Shown here one piece after another: positions 8,925 to 17,570 of a stretch of 64,000 bases of DNA (position 1 is the stretch's first letter; every line of letters starts with the position of its first letter). A model generated the notes under the pieces. The model searched no databases and was not told where the DNA came from. It saw nothing but the letters and a program-made list of their open reading frames with translations. Made by a program: the position numbers and the translations under genes. The DNA is taken from positions 930,001-994,000 of the forward strand of contig JAWLAG010000001.1 of NCBI GenBank assembly GCA_041395505.1, given 5' to 3'. The DNA comes from Steroidobacteraceae bacterium. Lineage in GTDB: Bacteria; Pseudomonadota; Gammaproteobacteria; Steroidobacterales; Steroidobacteraceae.

Positions 8925-10115
8925 TCAAGAGCGCGACACGGCAACGATCGCCTGCGCGACTTTCTCGGTCGTGTTCTCCGTGAGGCCGGCGATGTTGATC
9001 CGGCTGTCACCGACGACATACACATGGTGCTGGTCGCGCATCCTGGCAACCTGTTCGGGCGAAAGGCCGAGTAGAGAAAACATGCCGCGTTGCTTTCGAA
9101 GCCAACCGTAGTCACGATCGCTGTCGATTGCCGAGAGCGCATCGGCAAGACCGGCGCGCAGCGAACGCAGGCGTTTCGCCATGGCATCGAGCTCCGCCTG
9201 CCAGCTCTGGCGCAGGGCCGCATTGGTCATGACACGCTCCGCAAGCAGCCCGCCGTGCGCCGGCGGCATCGAATAGATGCGGCGCGCGATCTGCGCGAGG
9301 TTGCTCTCGAGAACCGGCCGGCGCTCCCGCTCATTGGTAACGATCAGCAGTGCGCCCGTGCGCTCGCGATAAAGGCCGAAGTTCTTCGACGCCGACACGG
9401 CAATCAGCACCTCGGGCAGGCGTTGCGCTGCGAGTCGCACCGGCGCGGCGTCCGCCGTGAGACTCTCACCGAGGCCCTGGTAGGCAAGATCGAAAAACGG
9501 CAGCAGTCGACGGCGCTCGATGCACTCGATGATATCGCGCCACTCGCCTTCACCTGGATCGGCGCCACTTGGGTTGTGGCAGGATGCCTGCAGCAGCACG
9601 ACGGTGCCTGCACTCGCCTGCTCGAGACGATCGATCATGGCCGCCGTCTGCAACGACTGCTGGGCGGTATTGAAATACGGGTAGGAATCGACCTTCATGC
9701 CGGCAACGGACAGGAGCGGTCGGTGGTTGGGCCAGCTCGGGTCGCTGATGAGCAGCGACTGCTGCGGCTGCGCACGCAGCAACAGGTCTGCGGCGAGGCG
9801 CAGTGCGCCGCTGCCGCCAGGTGTCTGGATGCTGGCTGTGCGTTCGAGTGCGCTGTGTTCGGCGCCGAGGACGAGTCGCGTCGTCTCATCCAGGTAACCG
9901 TCGATTCCGCGCGGCGGCAAATAGACTTTGGTCTTCTGCTGGGCGATGACTTCGCGCTCTGCGGCAGCGATCGCCTGCATGACGGGCGTGATGCCGGAAC
10001 CGTCGCGGTAGACGCCTACGGTCAGATCCACTTTGCCGGGATTGGTATCGGCGCGAAAGAGTGCGCCCAGACCCAGGATGGCATCGGCCGGCACGGCCTG
10101 CAAAGTCTCGAACAT
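8925..10115 (-). CDS. Aromatic/aspartate aminotransferase (class I, AspC/TyrB type)
   Basis: 396 residues, the normal length for AspC/TyrB. It has the diagnostic start MFETLQAVPADAILGLGALFRAD and KVDLTVGVYRDGSG, the substrate region YLPPRGIDGYL, an ASCHNPSGADP segment, and the PLP lysine K244 in SASKNFGLYRERTG. The C-terminus has MFSLLGLSPEQVARMRDQHHVYVVGDSRINIAGL. It swaps amino groups between aromatic or acidic amino acids and 2-oxoglutarate. The CAP-domain lipoprotein gene lies 4 nt upstream, so the two are co-transcribed. Which amino acid it prefers cannot be told by eye. Confidence 0.9.
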   Translation of the reverse strand: MFETLQAVPADAILGLGALFRADTNPGKVDLTVGVYRDGSGITPVMQAIAAAEREVIAQQKTKVYLPPRGIDGYLDETTRLVLGAEHSALERTASIQTPGGSGALRLAADLLLRAQPQQSLLISDPSWPNHRPLLSVAGMKVDSYPYFNTAQQSLQTAAMIDRLEQASAGTVVLLQASCHNPSGADPGEGEWRDIIECIERRRLLPFFDLAYQGLGESLTADAAPVRLAAQRLPEVLIAVSASKNFGLYRERTGALLIVTNERERRPVLESNLAQIARRIYSMPPAHGGLLAERVMTNAALRQSWQAELDAMAKRLRSLRAGLADALSAIDSDRDYGWLRKQRGMFSLLGLSPEQVARMRDQHHVYVVGDSRINIAGLTENTTEKVAQAIVAVSRS

Positions 10116-10119
10116 CGGC

Positions 10120-11007
10120 TCATTGACCTTTCATGTGATTGAGTGGACGCGCCACCAGCACCTGGGTCCAGTACAGCCCGGCGTCAGTCTCGCCCGAGTC
10201 GAAGTACCCGATTCCCATTTCGGTAAAGCGCGGATCCATGATATTGGCACAATGGCCAGGACTCGCAAGCCAGCCGGCGACGACCGCGGCCGCCGTCACG
10301 GGACCGACGGCAATATTCTCGCCGGTCAGGCGCGAGGGATAGTGGCTGCGTCGCACGCGCTCGGCGGCAAGGCTGCCGTCACCGCCATGATGATCGAGGA
10401 CGCCACGGCGGGCCATATCGCTTGCATGGGCGAGCGCCAGGCGATCCAATGCGGGCGCTGGATCCAGGGCCGGCGCCGGAGCGAAGTCGCGTTGGCCGCA
10501 GCGACGCCCACCGCGACGCGCGCGGTTGACTGCCGCCAGGGCCTCGGCGGCCACCGCTGGCGCCTCGGCAGCCCTCGGCGGCCGGTAGGGCACGGCCAGG
10601 AGGATTACGATTTGGCCGGGTCCGGCGAGTGAACCGACATCAGAATACGGTTCGTCGGTCATGCGCGGGCAGAAACGCTTGAGGAAATCAGCACTCAGCA
10701 GCCGGCGCGGCTCGCCCTTCAACCTCAGTACCGTGGTGGCCGATGCCCGGTAGCCGCGCTTCTGCAACGCAGTGGCGAGGTCGGTGCCACTCGATATATC
10801 GCGGGCCGCGCCATCGAGAGCCTCGTTGGCCGCGAGACGTGGCAATGTTGCCCCCGCACGGCACTCGCTTCGGCGGGTTGCCTCCACGACACCTTGCACA
10901 TCAGCCGGCGTTGCGGCTTGCAGGCGAGTGCATGCGGTCGCGAGCCCTGCGATCGCGAGACCAAACACGAGTCGTCGGCCGGACAGGAGGGCTGCGAATT
11001 GCGCCAT
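10120..11007 (-). CDS. CAP (SCP/PR-1-like) domain lipoprotein
   Basis: 295 residues. The N-terminus MAQFAALLSGRRLVFGLAIAGLATAC looks like a lipoprotein signal with a lipobox ending in Cys26. After a linker region, the C-terminal 140 residues are a CAP domain: AVNRARRGGRRCG, LDRLALAHASDMARRGVLDHHGGDG, RLTGENIAVGPVTAAAVVAGWLASPGHCANIMDPRFTEMGIGY and a closing YWTQVL. Catalytic-like His/Glu positions are present (DHHG, GEN, GHC). Bacterial CAP proteins are extracytoplasmic with mostly unknown activity. It is the first gene of a two-gene operon with the aminotransferase, an odd pairing. Confidence 0.85.
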   Translation of the reverse strand: MAQFAALLSGRRLVFGLAIAGLATACTRLQAATPADVQGVVEATRRSECRAGATLPRLAANEALDGAARDISSGTDLATALQKRGYRASATTVLRLKGEPRRLLSADFLKRFCPRMTDEPYSDVGSLAGPGQIVILLAVPYRPPRAAEAPAVAAEALAAVNRARRGGRRCGQRDFAPAPALDPAPALDRLALAHASDMARRGVLDHHGGDGSLAAERVRRSHYPSRLTGENIAVGPVTAAAVVAGWLASPGHCANIMDPRFTEMGIGYFDSGETDAGLYWTQVLVARPLNHMKGQ

Positions 11008-11016
11008 TCGCGCCGA

Positions 11017-12474
11017 CTATAGCACCGACGCTGCTGCCTCCAGGGCATCAGATGGCTGGCTCGCTGCGGCACGCTGTTTTGCGATATCGAGCGCCGCTAC
11101 GCGGTAGGCCTCCGCCATGGTCGGAAAGTTGAAGATATTCTCGACATAGGCATTGACGTCGAGGTCGGCCGCCAAACCAAGCTGGGCGAGATGAACGAGA
11201 TCTGCGGCGCCATTGCCGACGATCTGGGCGCCCAATACCTTGCGTCCGCCCGCATCGGCAACCAGTTTCAGGAGTCCTTGCTGCGCGCCGGCAATCTGAC
11301 CTCGCGCGACTTCATCGAAGCGCGCGCGCCCGACCAGTGCGGCGCCGAAGTGTGCCCGCGCCTCGCCTTCGCTCAGACCAACGCTCGCAATCTCGGGAAT
11401 CGTATAGACGCCGGTGGGGATGACTTCGGTGGATTCGCCCGGTGCGAGCCCGAGCGCATGACAGGCGGCGCGTCGACCCTGTTCCATTGCCGCGGAGGCG
11501 AGCGACGGCGGCCCGATGACATCGCCCGCTGCATAGATGCCAGCGACGCTCGTTGCGAGTTCGCCGTTGACCGTGATGAAACCGTGGGCGTTCAGCTTGA
11601 TGCCGAGCGCGTCGAGCCCAAGGGCCTCGACATTGGCGCGTCGTCCCTGGGCCACGAGCGCCTTGTCGGCACGCAATTCGCGTCCGTCATCGAGGCGGGC
11701 CAGCACCGATGCCGGGCCGTCGCGGCGCAATTCCACGGCCTGGGCAGCCGGCAGGAAGCAGCTGGCGTGTTGCGCGAGACTACCCAGGTAATAGTCGGTG
11801 AGTTCTGCATCGATGAATCCCAATGGCCGCTCATGGCGATCGAGTTGTGTCACCTTGCATCCGAGGCTCGCGAACATCGAGGCATACTCGCAGGCAATGA
11901 CGCCACCGCCGATGACCAGGAGACTGCGCGGCAGGTAGGTGAGCGAGAGGATCGAGTCGCTGTCCAGTATGTGCTCGTGATCGGGCGCAAGTCCCTGTGG
12001 CGCGCGGGGTCGCGAACCGGTTGCGATCACGATGCGTCGTGCCTGCAAGCGAGTGTGCTGTCCGTTGAGGCCCGTGACGTCGACCTGGTCGCATGCAACG
12101 AGCTGTGCCCGGCCGCGCACGACGGTGACCGCGTTGCGCCGCAGCTGGTCGGCCATGAAGCGGTCGTGAGCGGCAATGACATCCTGCACTCCGCGCAACA
12201 GCGTGCCGAGCGGTACCTGGAAATTGTCGTCGGCCTGCGGTTCTGCAGCGCTCATATCGAGTTCGCGGCTGCGCGCTGCCGCGAGGCGCAACAGGGCGTA
12301 TTCGCGCAGGGCCTTGCTCGGGATCGTGCCGGTATGCACGCAGGCGCCACCGACATCGCGCAGCTGTTCGACAACCGCAACGGACGCGCCTGCCTTGGCG
12401 CCCTGGACGGCGGCTTTCTGTCCTGCCGGTCCTGCGCCAATGACGACGAGGTCAAAGCGCGCGCTGTTGCTCAT
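11017..12474 (-). CDS. sthA: Soluble pyridine nucleotide transhydrogenase
   Basis: 485 residues. This flavoprotein passes hydride between NADPH and NAD+. The FAD Rossmann motif is VVIGAGPAGQKAAVQGAKAG, the NAD motif LLVIGGGVIACEYASMFASLG, and the second FAD motif GIYAAGDVIG. The redox site reads GGACVHTGTIPSKALRE: the usual second Cys of disulfide reductases is Thr, as in E. coli SthA. This separates it from lipoamide or glutathione reductases. The dimer-domain end NIFNFPTMAEAYRVAALD fits. Its ATG overlaps the HDOD gene stop by 4 nt. Confidence 0.93.
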   Translation of the reverse strand: MSNSARFDLVVIGAGPAGQKAAVQGAKAGASVAVVEQLRDVGGACVHTGTIPSKALREYALLRLAAARSRELDMSAAEPQADDNFQVPLGTLLRGVQDVIAAHDRFMADQLRRNAVTVVRGRAQLVACDQVDVTGLNGQHTRLQARRIVIATGSRPRAPQGLAPDHEHILDSDSILSLTYLPRSLLVIGGGVIACEYASMFASLGCKVTQLDRHERPLGFIDAELTDYYLGSLAQHASCFLPAAQAVELRRDGPASVLARLDDGRELRADKALVAQGRRANVEALGLDALGIKLNAHGFITVNGELATSVAGIYAAGDVIGPPSLASAAMEQGRRAACHALGLAPGESTEVIPTGVYTIPEIASVGLSEGEARAHFGAALVGRARFDEVARGQIAGAQQGLLKLVADAGGRKVLGAQIVGNGAADLVHLAQLGLAADLDVNAYVENIFNFPTMAEAYRVAALDIAKQRAAASQPSDALEAAASVL

Positions 12475-13331
12475 TCGAAATTGGCAACCGTCTCGGCGAT
12501 TGCCTCGCGCTTTTCCAGCAGATTGCTGAGTTCATCGGGATAGATGCCGAGATCGGCGACGATGTCGTTGTTCAATTGGGGTTCGCGGATCTCGAAATCG
12601 GGCGCACCGAAATGCGCTGCCAGGTTGCGTGCAATGTTGACCTGCAGTACATCGACGCGGGCGACCTGCGCGTGGGTGGGATCGCGCCAGTGTTCGATCG
12701 TGCTTATGACGGCCGCAGGCAACTTCCAGGCCGTGCCGATGCTCGCGCCCGCGCGCGTTTCGTATTCATTGATCAGCGTCTCGAACTGTTCGTTATCGAG
12801 CTTGAACTGACCACGGCGTTCGATCTGCGCGGCCTCGCGCAGCAGTACGGCTCGTCCGAGACGATGCAGCAGGCCGCAGAGGTAGGCCGACTCGACGTTG
12901 TTGCGCTTCAGGCGGGCAATTTCCTGCGCCCAACAGGCGGTAGCCACCGATTCGCTCCATAACAGGGCGACTTCGCGTTCGCGGCCGCGGGCCACGAACA
13001 TTTCGCCTTTCACCGAGAACGCAAAGGCGATACTGCGAATCTCGGCCATGCCGAGCCAAGCGATGGCCTGTTTCAGTGACACGACAGGTGTGCGGCGCGC
13101 ATAGAGTGCGGAGTTCGCAACGCGCATCACGCGTGTCGCAAGCGCCATGTCGCGTTCGACGATCGCGGCCAGCGCGGAAATCGAGTTGGTGTCGTCGGCC
13201 GACAGCTTGACCACCTGCGCCGCAACCTCGGGAAGAGGCGGCAGGTTCAGCGTATTGCCGGCAATCGCTTCGCTGATTGCCTTGCGCAGGTCGTGACCGG
13301 TGTTTCCTTGTTGGATGGCAGCGTTGTTCAT
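12471..13331 (-). CDS. HDOD domain signalling protein
   Basis: 286 residues from ATG 13331; a GTG at 13394 would add 21. The HDOD domain fills most of the protein: LPPLPEVAAQVVKLSADDTNSISALAAIVERDMALATRVMRVANSALY, SLKQAIAWLGMAEIRSIAFAF, and the later LCGLLHRLGRAVLLRE, where a phosphohydrolase would have HD but HDOD proteins do not. It is a non-catalytic regulator-type domain often tied to cyclic-di-GMP or chemotaxis signalling. The gene overlaps sthA by 4 nt, an unusual partner. A nested inverted repeat lies in its leader. Confidence 0.85.
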   Translation of the reverse strand: MNNAAIQQGNTGHDLRKAISEAIAGNTLNLPPLPEVAAQVVKLSADDTNSISALAAIVERDMALATRVMRVANSALYARRTPVVSLKQAIAWLGMAEIRSIAFAFSVKGEMFVARGREREVALLWSESVATACWAQEIARLKRNNVESAYLCGLLHRLGRAVLLREAAQIERRGQFKLDNEQFETLINEYETRAGASIGTAWKLPAAVISTIEHWRDPTHAQVARVDVLQVNIARNLAAHFGAPDFEIREPQLNNDIVADLGIYPDELSNLLEKREAIAETVANFE

Positions 13332-13334
13332 GAT

Positions 13335-13378
13335 TGCGTGCTTTGGCTTACACAGCCTGTGTCGGCTGTGATCACGCA
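13335..13378 (-). other. Nested inverted repeat in the HDOD leader
   Basis: The outer arms TGCGTG (13335-13340) and CACGCA (13373-13378) enclose inner arms CACAGCC (13351-13357) and GGCTGTG (13364-13370) with a 6-nt loop. The structure ends 3 nt before ATG 13331, where no clear ribosome site is seen, so it could limit translation or bind a regulator. There is no U-tract, so a terminator is unlikely. Confidence 0.35.
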
Positions 13379-13427
13379 AACTTGAAACGATCACCTTTTC
13401 GGGGTGGCCCCGACGGGTGGCTGCGAC

Positions 13428-14465
13428 CTAGGTCACATTTCGCAGTGCAGGCAGAACCTCCCGGGCTGCCAGTTCGGCCAGGTCGACGCTCGCCGTTACG
13501 CGAGCCGCATGCGGCGCCGCTACGGGCGAACCGGTAATGAAGTACAGGTGATCGAGTCCGAGTTCGATGAGCGCCTTGAGCCGCGTGCGGCAATAGTGCG
13601 GATCGCCGGCGATGGCAAACCACCGCACGAATTCATCGTCGATATCCGCGAGATGCCGGCCGTGTTCCTGCGCGTGGCGCTGCATGTCATAGCCGGATTT
13701 CAACTGTTCGGCAACGGTTCGCAGGCGCGGCGGCAGGTGTTCGGTTGGCGCGTGTTTCATGCCGGTGAAATGCGCCACCAGCCCGACGCCCATGCGCGCG
13801 AGTTGCACGGCGCGCTCGCGCTCGGCATGACAGACGATGTTCACATAGGCGCCGATTTTGACGCTGTCGCGACGTCGTCCGCTCTCGCGCAGACGTTTCA
13901 AGGCCTGATCCATTGCCCAGGACAGGCGTTCAGGCGCACTGCCTACCGCAAAACTGATCCGGTCGGCGCAATCGACCGCCATGGCAATGGTCTTGGGGCC
14001 GGTGCAGGCGATGTCGATTGGGACCTTGGGCAGCTGCAATTCCGCCAACCAGCGTATCGTCGACGCGGTTTCGCCCCGGGGCACTGTCTTGCGTGCCAGG
14101 TAAGCGGCGACTGTCGTCGCGTAGTTCGCGAGCTCCGCGGTCGATGCCTGGCGCTTGCCGATATGTGCCGCGGAGGAATCACCACGCCCGATGCCGCATA
14201 CCGCCCGCCCGCCGGATTCCAGTTGCAGCGTCGCCATCGCCGATGCCGTGACCGCCGCATCGCGGGTGACCGGATTGGTCACGCCCGTGCCGAGTCGCAA
14301 TCGGGTCGTAGCCGCCGCGGCGAGGGACAACTGGCCATAGGGGTCAGCGGACAGATTCTGCGTATCCGGGCAGAGCAGCAGGTCGAACCCCATGGCTTCA
14401 AGCCGCCGCGCCAGGGTGGCCGTCGTGCGCGGCGAGGGTTCCATGACGAATCCGATTTCAGTCAT
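13428..14465 (-). CDS. LLM-class flavin-dependent oxidoreductase (luciferase-like)
   Basis: 345 residues from ATG 14465, which overlaps the acyl-CoA dehydrogenase stop by 4 nt. It is a bacterial-luciferase-like TIM barrel: MTEIGFVMEPSPRTTATLARRLEAMGFDLLLCPD, PYGQLSLAAAATTRLRLGTGVTNPVTRDAAVTASAMATLQLESGGRAVCGIGRGDS and IACTGPKTIAMAVDCADRISFAVG. The C-terminal HLYFITGSP closes the fold. The cofactor could be FMN from a reductase or F420; the sequence alone does not decide. It is co-transcribed with an acyl-CoA dehydrogenase, which suggests a catabolic oxidation of a CoA ester or its product. Confidence 0.88.
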   Translation of the reverse strand: MTEIGFVMEPSPRTTATLARRLEAMGFDLLLCPDTQNLSADPYGQLSLAAAATTRLRLGTGVTNPVTRDAAVTASAMATLQLESGGRAVCGIGRGDSSAAHIGKRQASTAELANYATTVAAYLARKTVPRGETASTIRWLAELQLPKVPIDIACTGPKTIAMAVDCADRISFAVGSAPERLSWAMDQALKRLRESGRRRDSVKIGAYVNIVCHAERERAVQLARMGVGLVAHFTGMKHAPTEHLPPRLRTVAEQLKSGYDMQRHAQEHGRHLADIDDEFVRWFAIAGDPHYCRTRLKALIELGLDHLYFITGSPVAAPHAARVTASVDLAELAAREVLPALRNVT

Positions 14466-15634
14466 GCATCCTCCCGGAACAGCGATCGCGCGATGACTTC
14501 CTTCATGATTTCGTTGGTTCCGCCATAAATGCGTTGCACACGGGCGTCGCCGTACATGCGGCCGATCAAATACTCGTCCATGTAACCATAGCCGCCGAAG
14601 AACTGCAGGCACTGGTCGATGACCTGCTGCTGCAAATCGGTGAGCCACCACTTGGCCATGGCCGCGCCGGCCGCGTCCAGGCGTCCGGCAACCACATCCG
14701 CGATGCAACGGTCTGCAAAGACGCGGGCGACGCGCACTTGCGTCGCCAGTTCGGCGAGCTTGAAGCGCGAGTGCTGAAATTCAGCGATACGTTGTCCGAA
14801 AGCGCGTCGCTCGGTTACGTAGTCGAGCGTTGCCGCCAGGGCGCCTTCCATCGCGCCGACGGCGCAAACGGCAATGATGGCCCGCTCGTAGGGCAGGTCG
14901 CTCATCAGCTGCTGCATGCCGCGGCCCGCGGCAGCGCCCAGCAGGCAGGAGGCCGGGACGCGGCAGTCGTTGAAAAACAATTCGGCCGTATCCTGTGCGT
15001 GCATGCCGATCTTGTTGAGGACCCGGCCCACTCGGTAGCCATCGAGACCACGTGTGTCGACCATAAGTATCGACAGACCAGCGGATCCGTTGCCATCGCC
15101 CGCGCGCACGACCAGTGCGATCAGGTCGGCAAGCTTGCCGTTGGTGATGAAAATCTTCGAGCCATTGACGACATAGTGATCACCATCCCGATGCGCACGC
15201 GTGCGTATGCCTTTCAAGTCCGACCCCGCACCGGGTTCGGTCATGCCGATGGCGCCGACCATTTCGCCGCTCGCAAGCAACGGCAAATAATTTGCTTTCT
15301 GTTCGCTCGTGCCATGGTTCAATACATAGTGGGCGCAAATGCTGTGCACACCCTGCCCGAATCCGGAAATTCCATGCCGCGCAAGCTCTTCATACAGGAC
15401 GACCTCGTGGCGAAAATCGCCACCGGCACCGCCATACTCTGCCGGAATGTCCATGCACAGCAGACCGAGTTCCCCGGCGCGTCGCCAGATATTGCGGTCG
15501 ACATGCTGCTGATGCCGCCACTTCTCATCCAGAGGCAGCATTTCTTCTCTGATCAGGCGGCGTACGTTGTCGCGCAGCAGATCGAGCTCATCGGTCATCC
15601 ATTCGGGGCGCCAGCCCAGGCTTGCGTCGTTCAT
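14462..15634 (-). CDS. Acyl-CoA dehydrogenase
   Basis: 390 residues, full length. FAD-enzyme signatures are AIGMTEPGAGSDLKGIRTRA with GSKIFITNGKLADLI and the C-terminal QCLQFFGGYGYMDEYLIGRMYGDARVQRIYGGTNEIMKEVIAR. The YGGT segment lacks the Glu that serves as base in short-chain enzymes. Instead LPYERAII supplies a Glu at the helix-G position used by isovaleryl- and long-chain-type dehydrogenases. It introduces an alpha,beta double bond in an acyl-CoA and passes electrons to ETF. It is the first gene of a two-gene operon with the luciferase-like protein. Confidence 0.92.
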   Translation of the reverse strand: MNDASLGWRPEWMTDELDLLRDNVRRLIREEMLPLDEKWRHQQHVDRNIWRRAGELGLLCMDIPAEYGGAGGDFRHEVVLYEELARHGISGFGQGVHSICAHYVLNHGTSEQKANYLPLLASGEMVGAIGMTEPGAGSDLKGIRTRAHRDGDHYVVNGSKIFITNGKLADLIALVVRAGDGNGSAGLSILMVDTRGLDGYRVGRVLNKIGMHAQDTAELFFNDCRVPASCLLGAAAGRGMQQLMSDLPYERAIIAVCAVGAMEGALAATLDYVTERRAFGQRIAEFQHSRFKLAELATQVRVARVFADRCIADVVAGRLDAAGAAMAKWWLTDLQQQVIDQCLQFFGGYGYMDEYLIGRMYGDARVQRIYGGTNEIMKEVIARSLFREDA

Positions 15635-15690
15635 GCGCCTAGGTTATCAACCGTCCGGGCGGATTGGCCACGGGTCGAGCGCAATACATC

Positions 15691-16950
15691 ATGAAACTAT
15701 CGCGCTTTGGCGAGCGGTTCTGCCGCGAGACCGGCATCGTGCAGTTGATGGATGACATCGGCACCGCTATCCACGAAATGCCCGATGCCATCATGATGGG
15801 AGGCGGCAATCCAAGCCGCATTGCCGGCGTCGAGGCGACCATTGCCCGTCATCTGCAGGCGATTGCAGCCGATGGCGATGCCCTGTATTCGGCCCTCGGC
15901 ACCTACCAGCCACCGCAGGGTGACCCGCAATTCCTGGGCGAACTCGCTGCCTATCTTCGCAAGCGATGCGGCTGGCGCGTCAATGCACGCAATCTCGCGC
16001 TGTTGAATGGCAGCCAGAGCGTGTTTTTCATCCTGTTCAACATGTTCGCCGGTTCCACGGCGGGCGAGGGCAAACGGCGCGTCTGCCTGCCGCTCGTGCC
16101 CGAGTACATCGGCTACACGGACGCTGGGCTCGAAGACTCGCAGTTCGTGGCGATCAAGCCGCGTATCGAATTGCAGGATGAAATGCAATTCAAATATCGT
16201 GTCGAATTCGCCGAACTCAGGCAGCTCACCGACGTGGGCACGCTATGCCTGTCGCGACCGACCAATCCGACGGGCAATGTGCATAGCGAGCAGGAAATCG
16301 AGCAGCTCGACGCCATCGCACGGGATCAGGGTGTGCCATTGATCATCGACGGCGCCTATGGCTTGCCATTTCCGGGGATCGTGTTCACCGACGCGCGCGC
16401 CTACTGGAACGACAACATCATCCTGGTGTTGAGCTTGTCGAAGCTCGGCCTGCCGGGTGCCCGCACCGGCATCGTCGTCGCGAACGAGGACATTGCGACG
16501 GCAGTGCAGAGGGCGAATGCAATTATCTCACTCGCTACCGGCAATATCGGCCCGGCGCTCGGCCAGCGTCTGCTCGCGAGCGGCGAACTGGACAGCTTGT
16601 GCCGCGATGCGGTGCGGCCTTTTTACGCATCGCGCCTGCAGTTTGCACTCGAGCAGTTGCGGAAGAACTGCGAGGGTTTGCCGCTGCGAATCCACAAGCC
16701 GGAGGGCGGAATTTTCCTCTGGCTCTGGTTCGAAGGGCTGCCGGGCGGCAGCGCCGAACTGTACCGTCGCCTGCGCAAGCGCGGTGTGCTGGTGATCCCC
16801 GGCGGCAATTTTTTCCCCGGGCTTGATGCCGCCGTCGATTGGCCGCACCGTCACGAATGTATCCGGATGACCTACGGGCAGGACCGCGAGGTTCTTGCCC
16901 GCGGCGTCGAGATAATCGCCAGTGAAGTGCGCCACATCTACGCTGCCTGA
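15691..16950 (+). CDS. avtA: Valine-pyruvate aminotransferase
   Basis: 419 residues from ATG 15691. It is collinear with E. coli AvtA over its whole length: FGERFCRETGIVQLMDD, MMGGGNPSRI, NGSQSVFFILFNMFAG, LVPEYIGYTDAGLED, CLSRPTNPTGN, PLIIDGAYGLPFPGI, the PLP lysine K251 in LSLSKLGLPGARTG and the ending HKPEGGIFLWLWF with PGGNFFPGLD. AvtA makes valine from 2-oxoisovalerate using alanine. It stands alone here. An upstream start at 15664 exists but adds residues not found in AvtA. Confidence 0.93.
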   Translation: MKLSRFGERFCRETGIVQLMDDIGTAIHEMPDAIMMGGGNPSRIAGVEATIARHLQAIAADGDALYSALGTYQPPQGDPQFLGELAAYLRKRCGWRVNARNLALLNGSQSVFFILFNMFAGSTAGEGKRRVCLPLVPEYIGYTDAGLEDSQFVAIKPRIELQDEMQFKYRVEFAELRQLTDVGTLCLSRPTNPTGNVHSEQEIEQLDAIARDQGVPLIIDGAYGLPFPGIVFTDARAYWNDNIILVLSLSKLGLPGARTGIVVANEDIATAVQRANAIISLATGNIGPALGQRLLASGELDSLCRDAVRPFYASRLQFALEQLRKNCEGLPLRIHKPEGGIFLWLWFEGLPGGSAELYRRLRKRGVLVIPGGNFFPGLDAAVDWPHRHECIRMTYGQDREVLARGVEIIASEVRHIYAA

Positions 16951-16995
16951 AATGGTTTATGCTGCCGCGGCCTGACCAATCAGGGAAATTCACAC

Positions 16996-17475
16996 ATGCC
17001 GGCATTCCAGCGAGAGATTTCCGTCCGCTTTGGCCACTGCGATCCGGCCGGCTGGGTGTTCTATCCGCGCTATTTCGAGATGCTCGCCAATTTCGTCGAG
17101 GACTGGCTCGAATACGGGCTCGAGGCCAGTGCTCCCGGCCTGATGCATCACCAGGGGATTTTCACGCCCACGGTCCATCTGTCCGTCGATTTCTTCGCAC
17201 CGAACAACTATGGCGACCGGCTCACTTTCACGCTGTGGGTTGCGCGAATCGGGCGCAGCTCCGTCGAGCTCGATGTCGAGGGTACGCTGCAAACCAGTCC
17301 GCGAATGCGCATGCGCCACGTCCTGGTGTTCATCGACCGTGAAACTCGCAAGAGCAAGCCGATTCCGAGGCAAATCGTGAAGCGCATGCGTGACTTCCTC
17401 CGCCCGCCGCGCAGCGGCCCGGCCGCGAAGCGCCGCCGCCCGCCACGCGTTCGCCCTGCGCGAACCGGCACCTAA
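16996..17475 (+). CDS. 4-hydroxybenzoyl-CoA-type hotdog thioesterase
   Basis: 159 residues. The signature RFGHCDPAGWVFYPRYFEMLANFVEDWL carries the catalytic Asp (D16) of the 4HBT class, and the strand VHLSVDFFAPNNYGDRLTFTLWVARIGRSSVELDVE fits the hotdog fold. It hydrolyses an acyl- or aroyl-CoA. The C-terminal 30 residues are very basic (RPPRSGPAAKRRRPPRVRP) and probably unstructured, which is unusual for the family. It stands between avtA and a redox operon. Confidence 0.87.
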   Translation: MPAFQREISVRFGHCDPAGWVFYPRYFEMLANFVEDWLEYGLEASAPGLMHHQGIFTPTVHLSVDFFAPNNYGDRLTFTLWVARIGRSSVELDVEGTLQTSPRMRMRHVLVFIDRETRKSKPIPRQIVKRMRDFLRPPRSGPAAKRRRPPRVRPARTGT

Positions 17476-17538
17476 TAAGACCACAACCGCTACGAAAAAG
17501 CCGCGCGCGCTGCGGCATGCCGATAATGGGCGCCACAG

Positions 17539-17554
17539 GGCGGGGTGTCCCGCC
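17539..17554 (+). other. Compact GC hairpin between thioesterase and cytochrome genes
   Basis: GGCGGG (17539-17544), loop GTGT, CCCGCC (17549-17554): a perfect 6-bp stem with a tetraloop, 16 nt before the next start. No T-run follows. It may mark the transcript boundary or affect access to the next ribosome site. Confidence 0.3.
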
Positions 17555-17570
17555 GCTATCGTGGGTGCGG

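Noticed and set aside
9090..10142. 350-codon plus-strand frame opposite the aminotransferase
   Set aside because: Antisense shadow of a complete class I aminotransferase; no recognisable domain and no ribosome site.
11191..12543. 450-codon plus-strand frame opposite sthA
   Set aside because: Antisense shadow of a full SthA sequence, with no domain or start signal.
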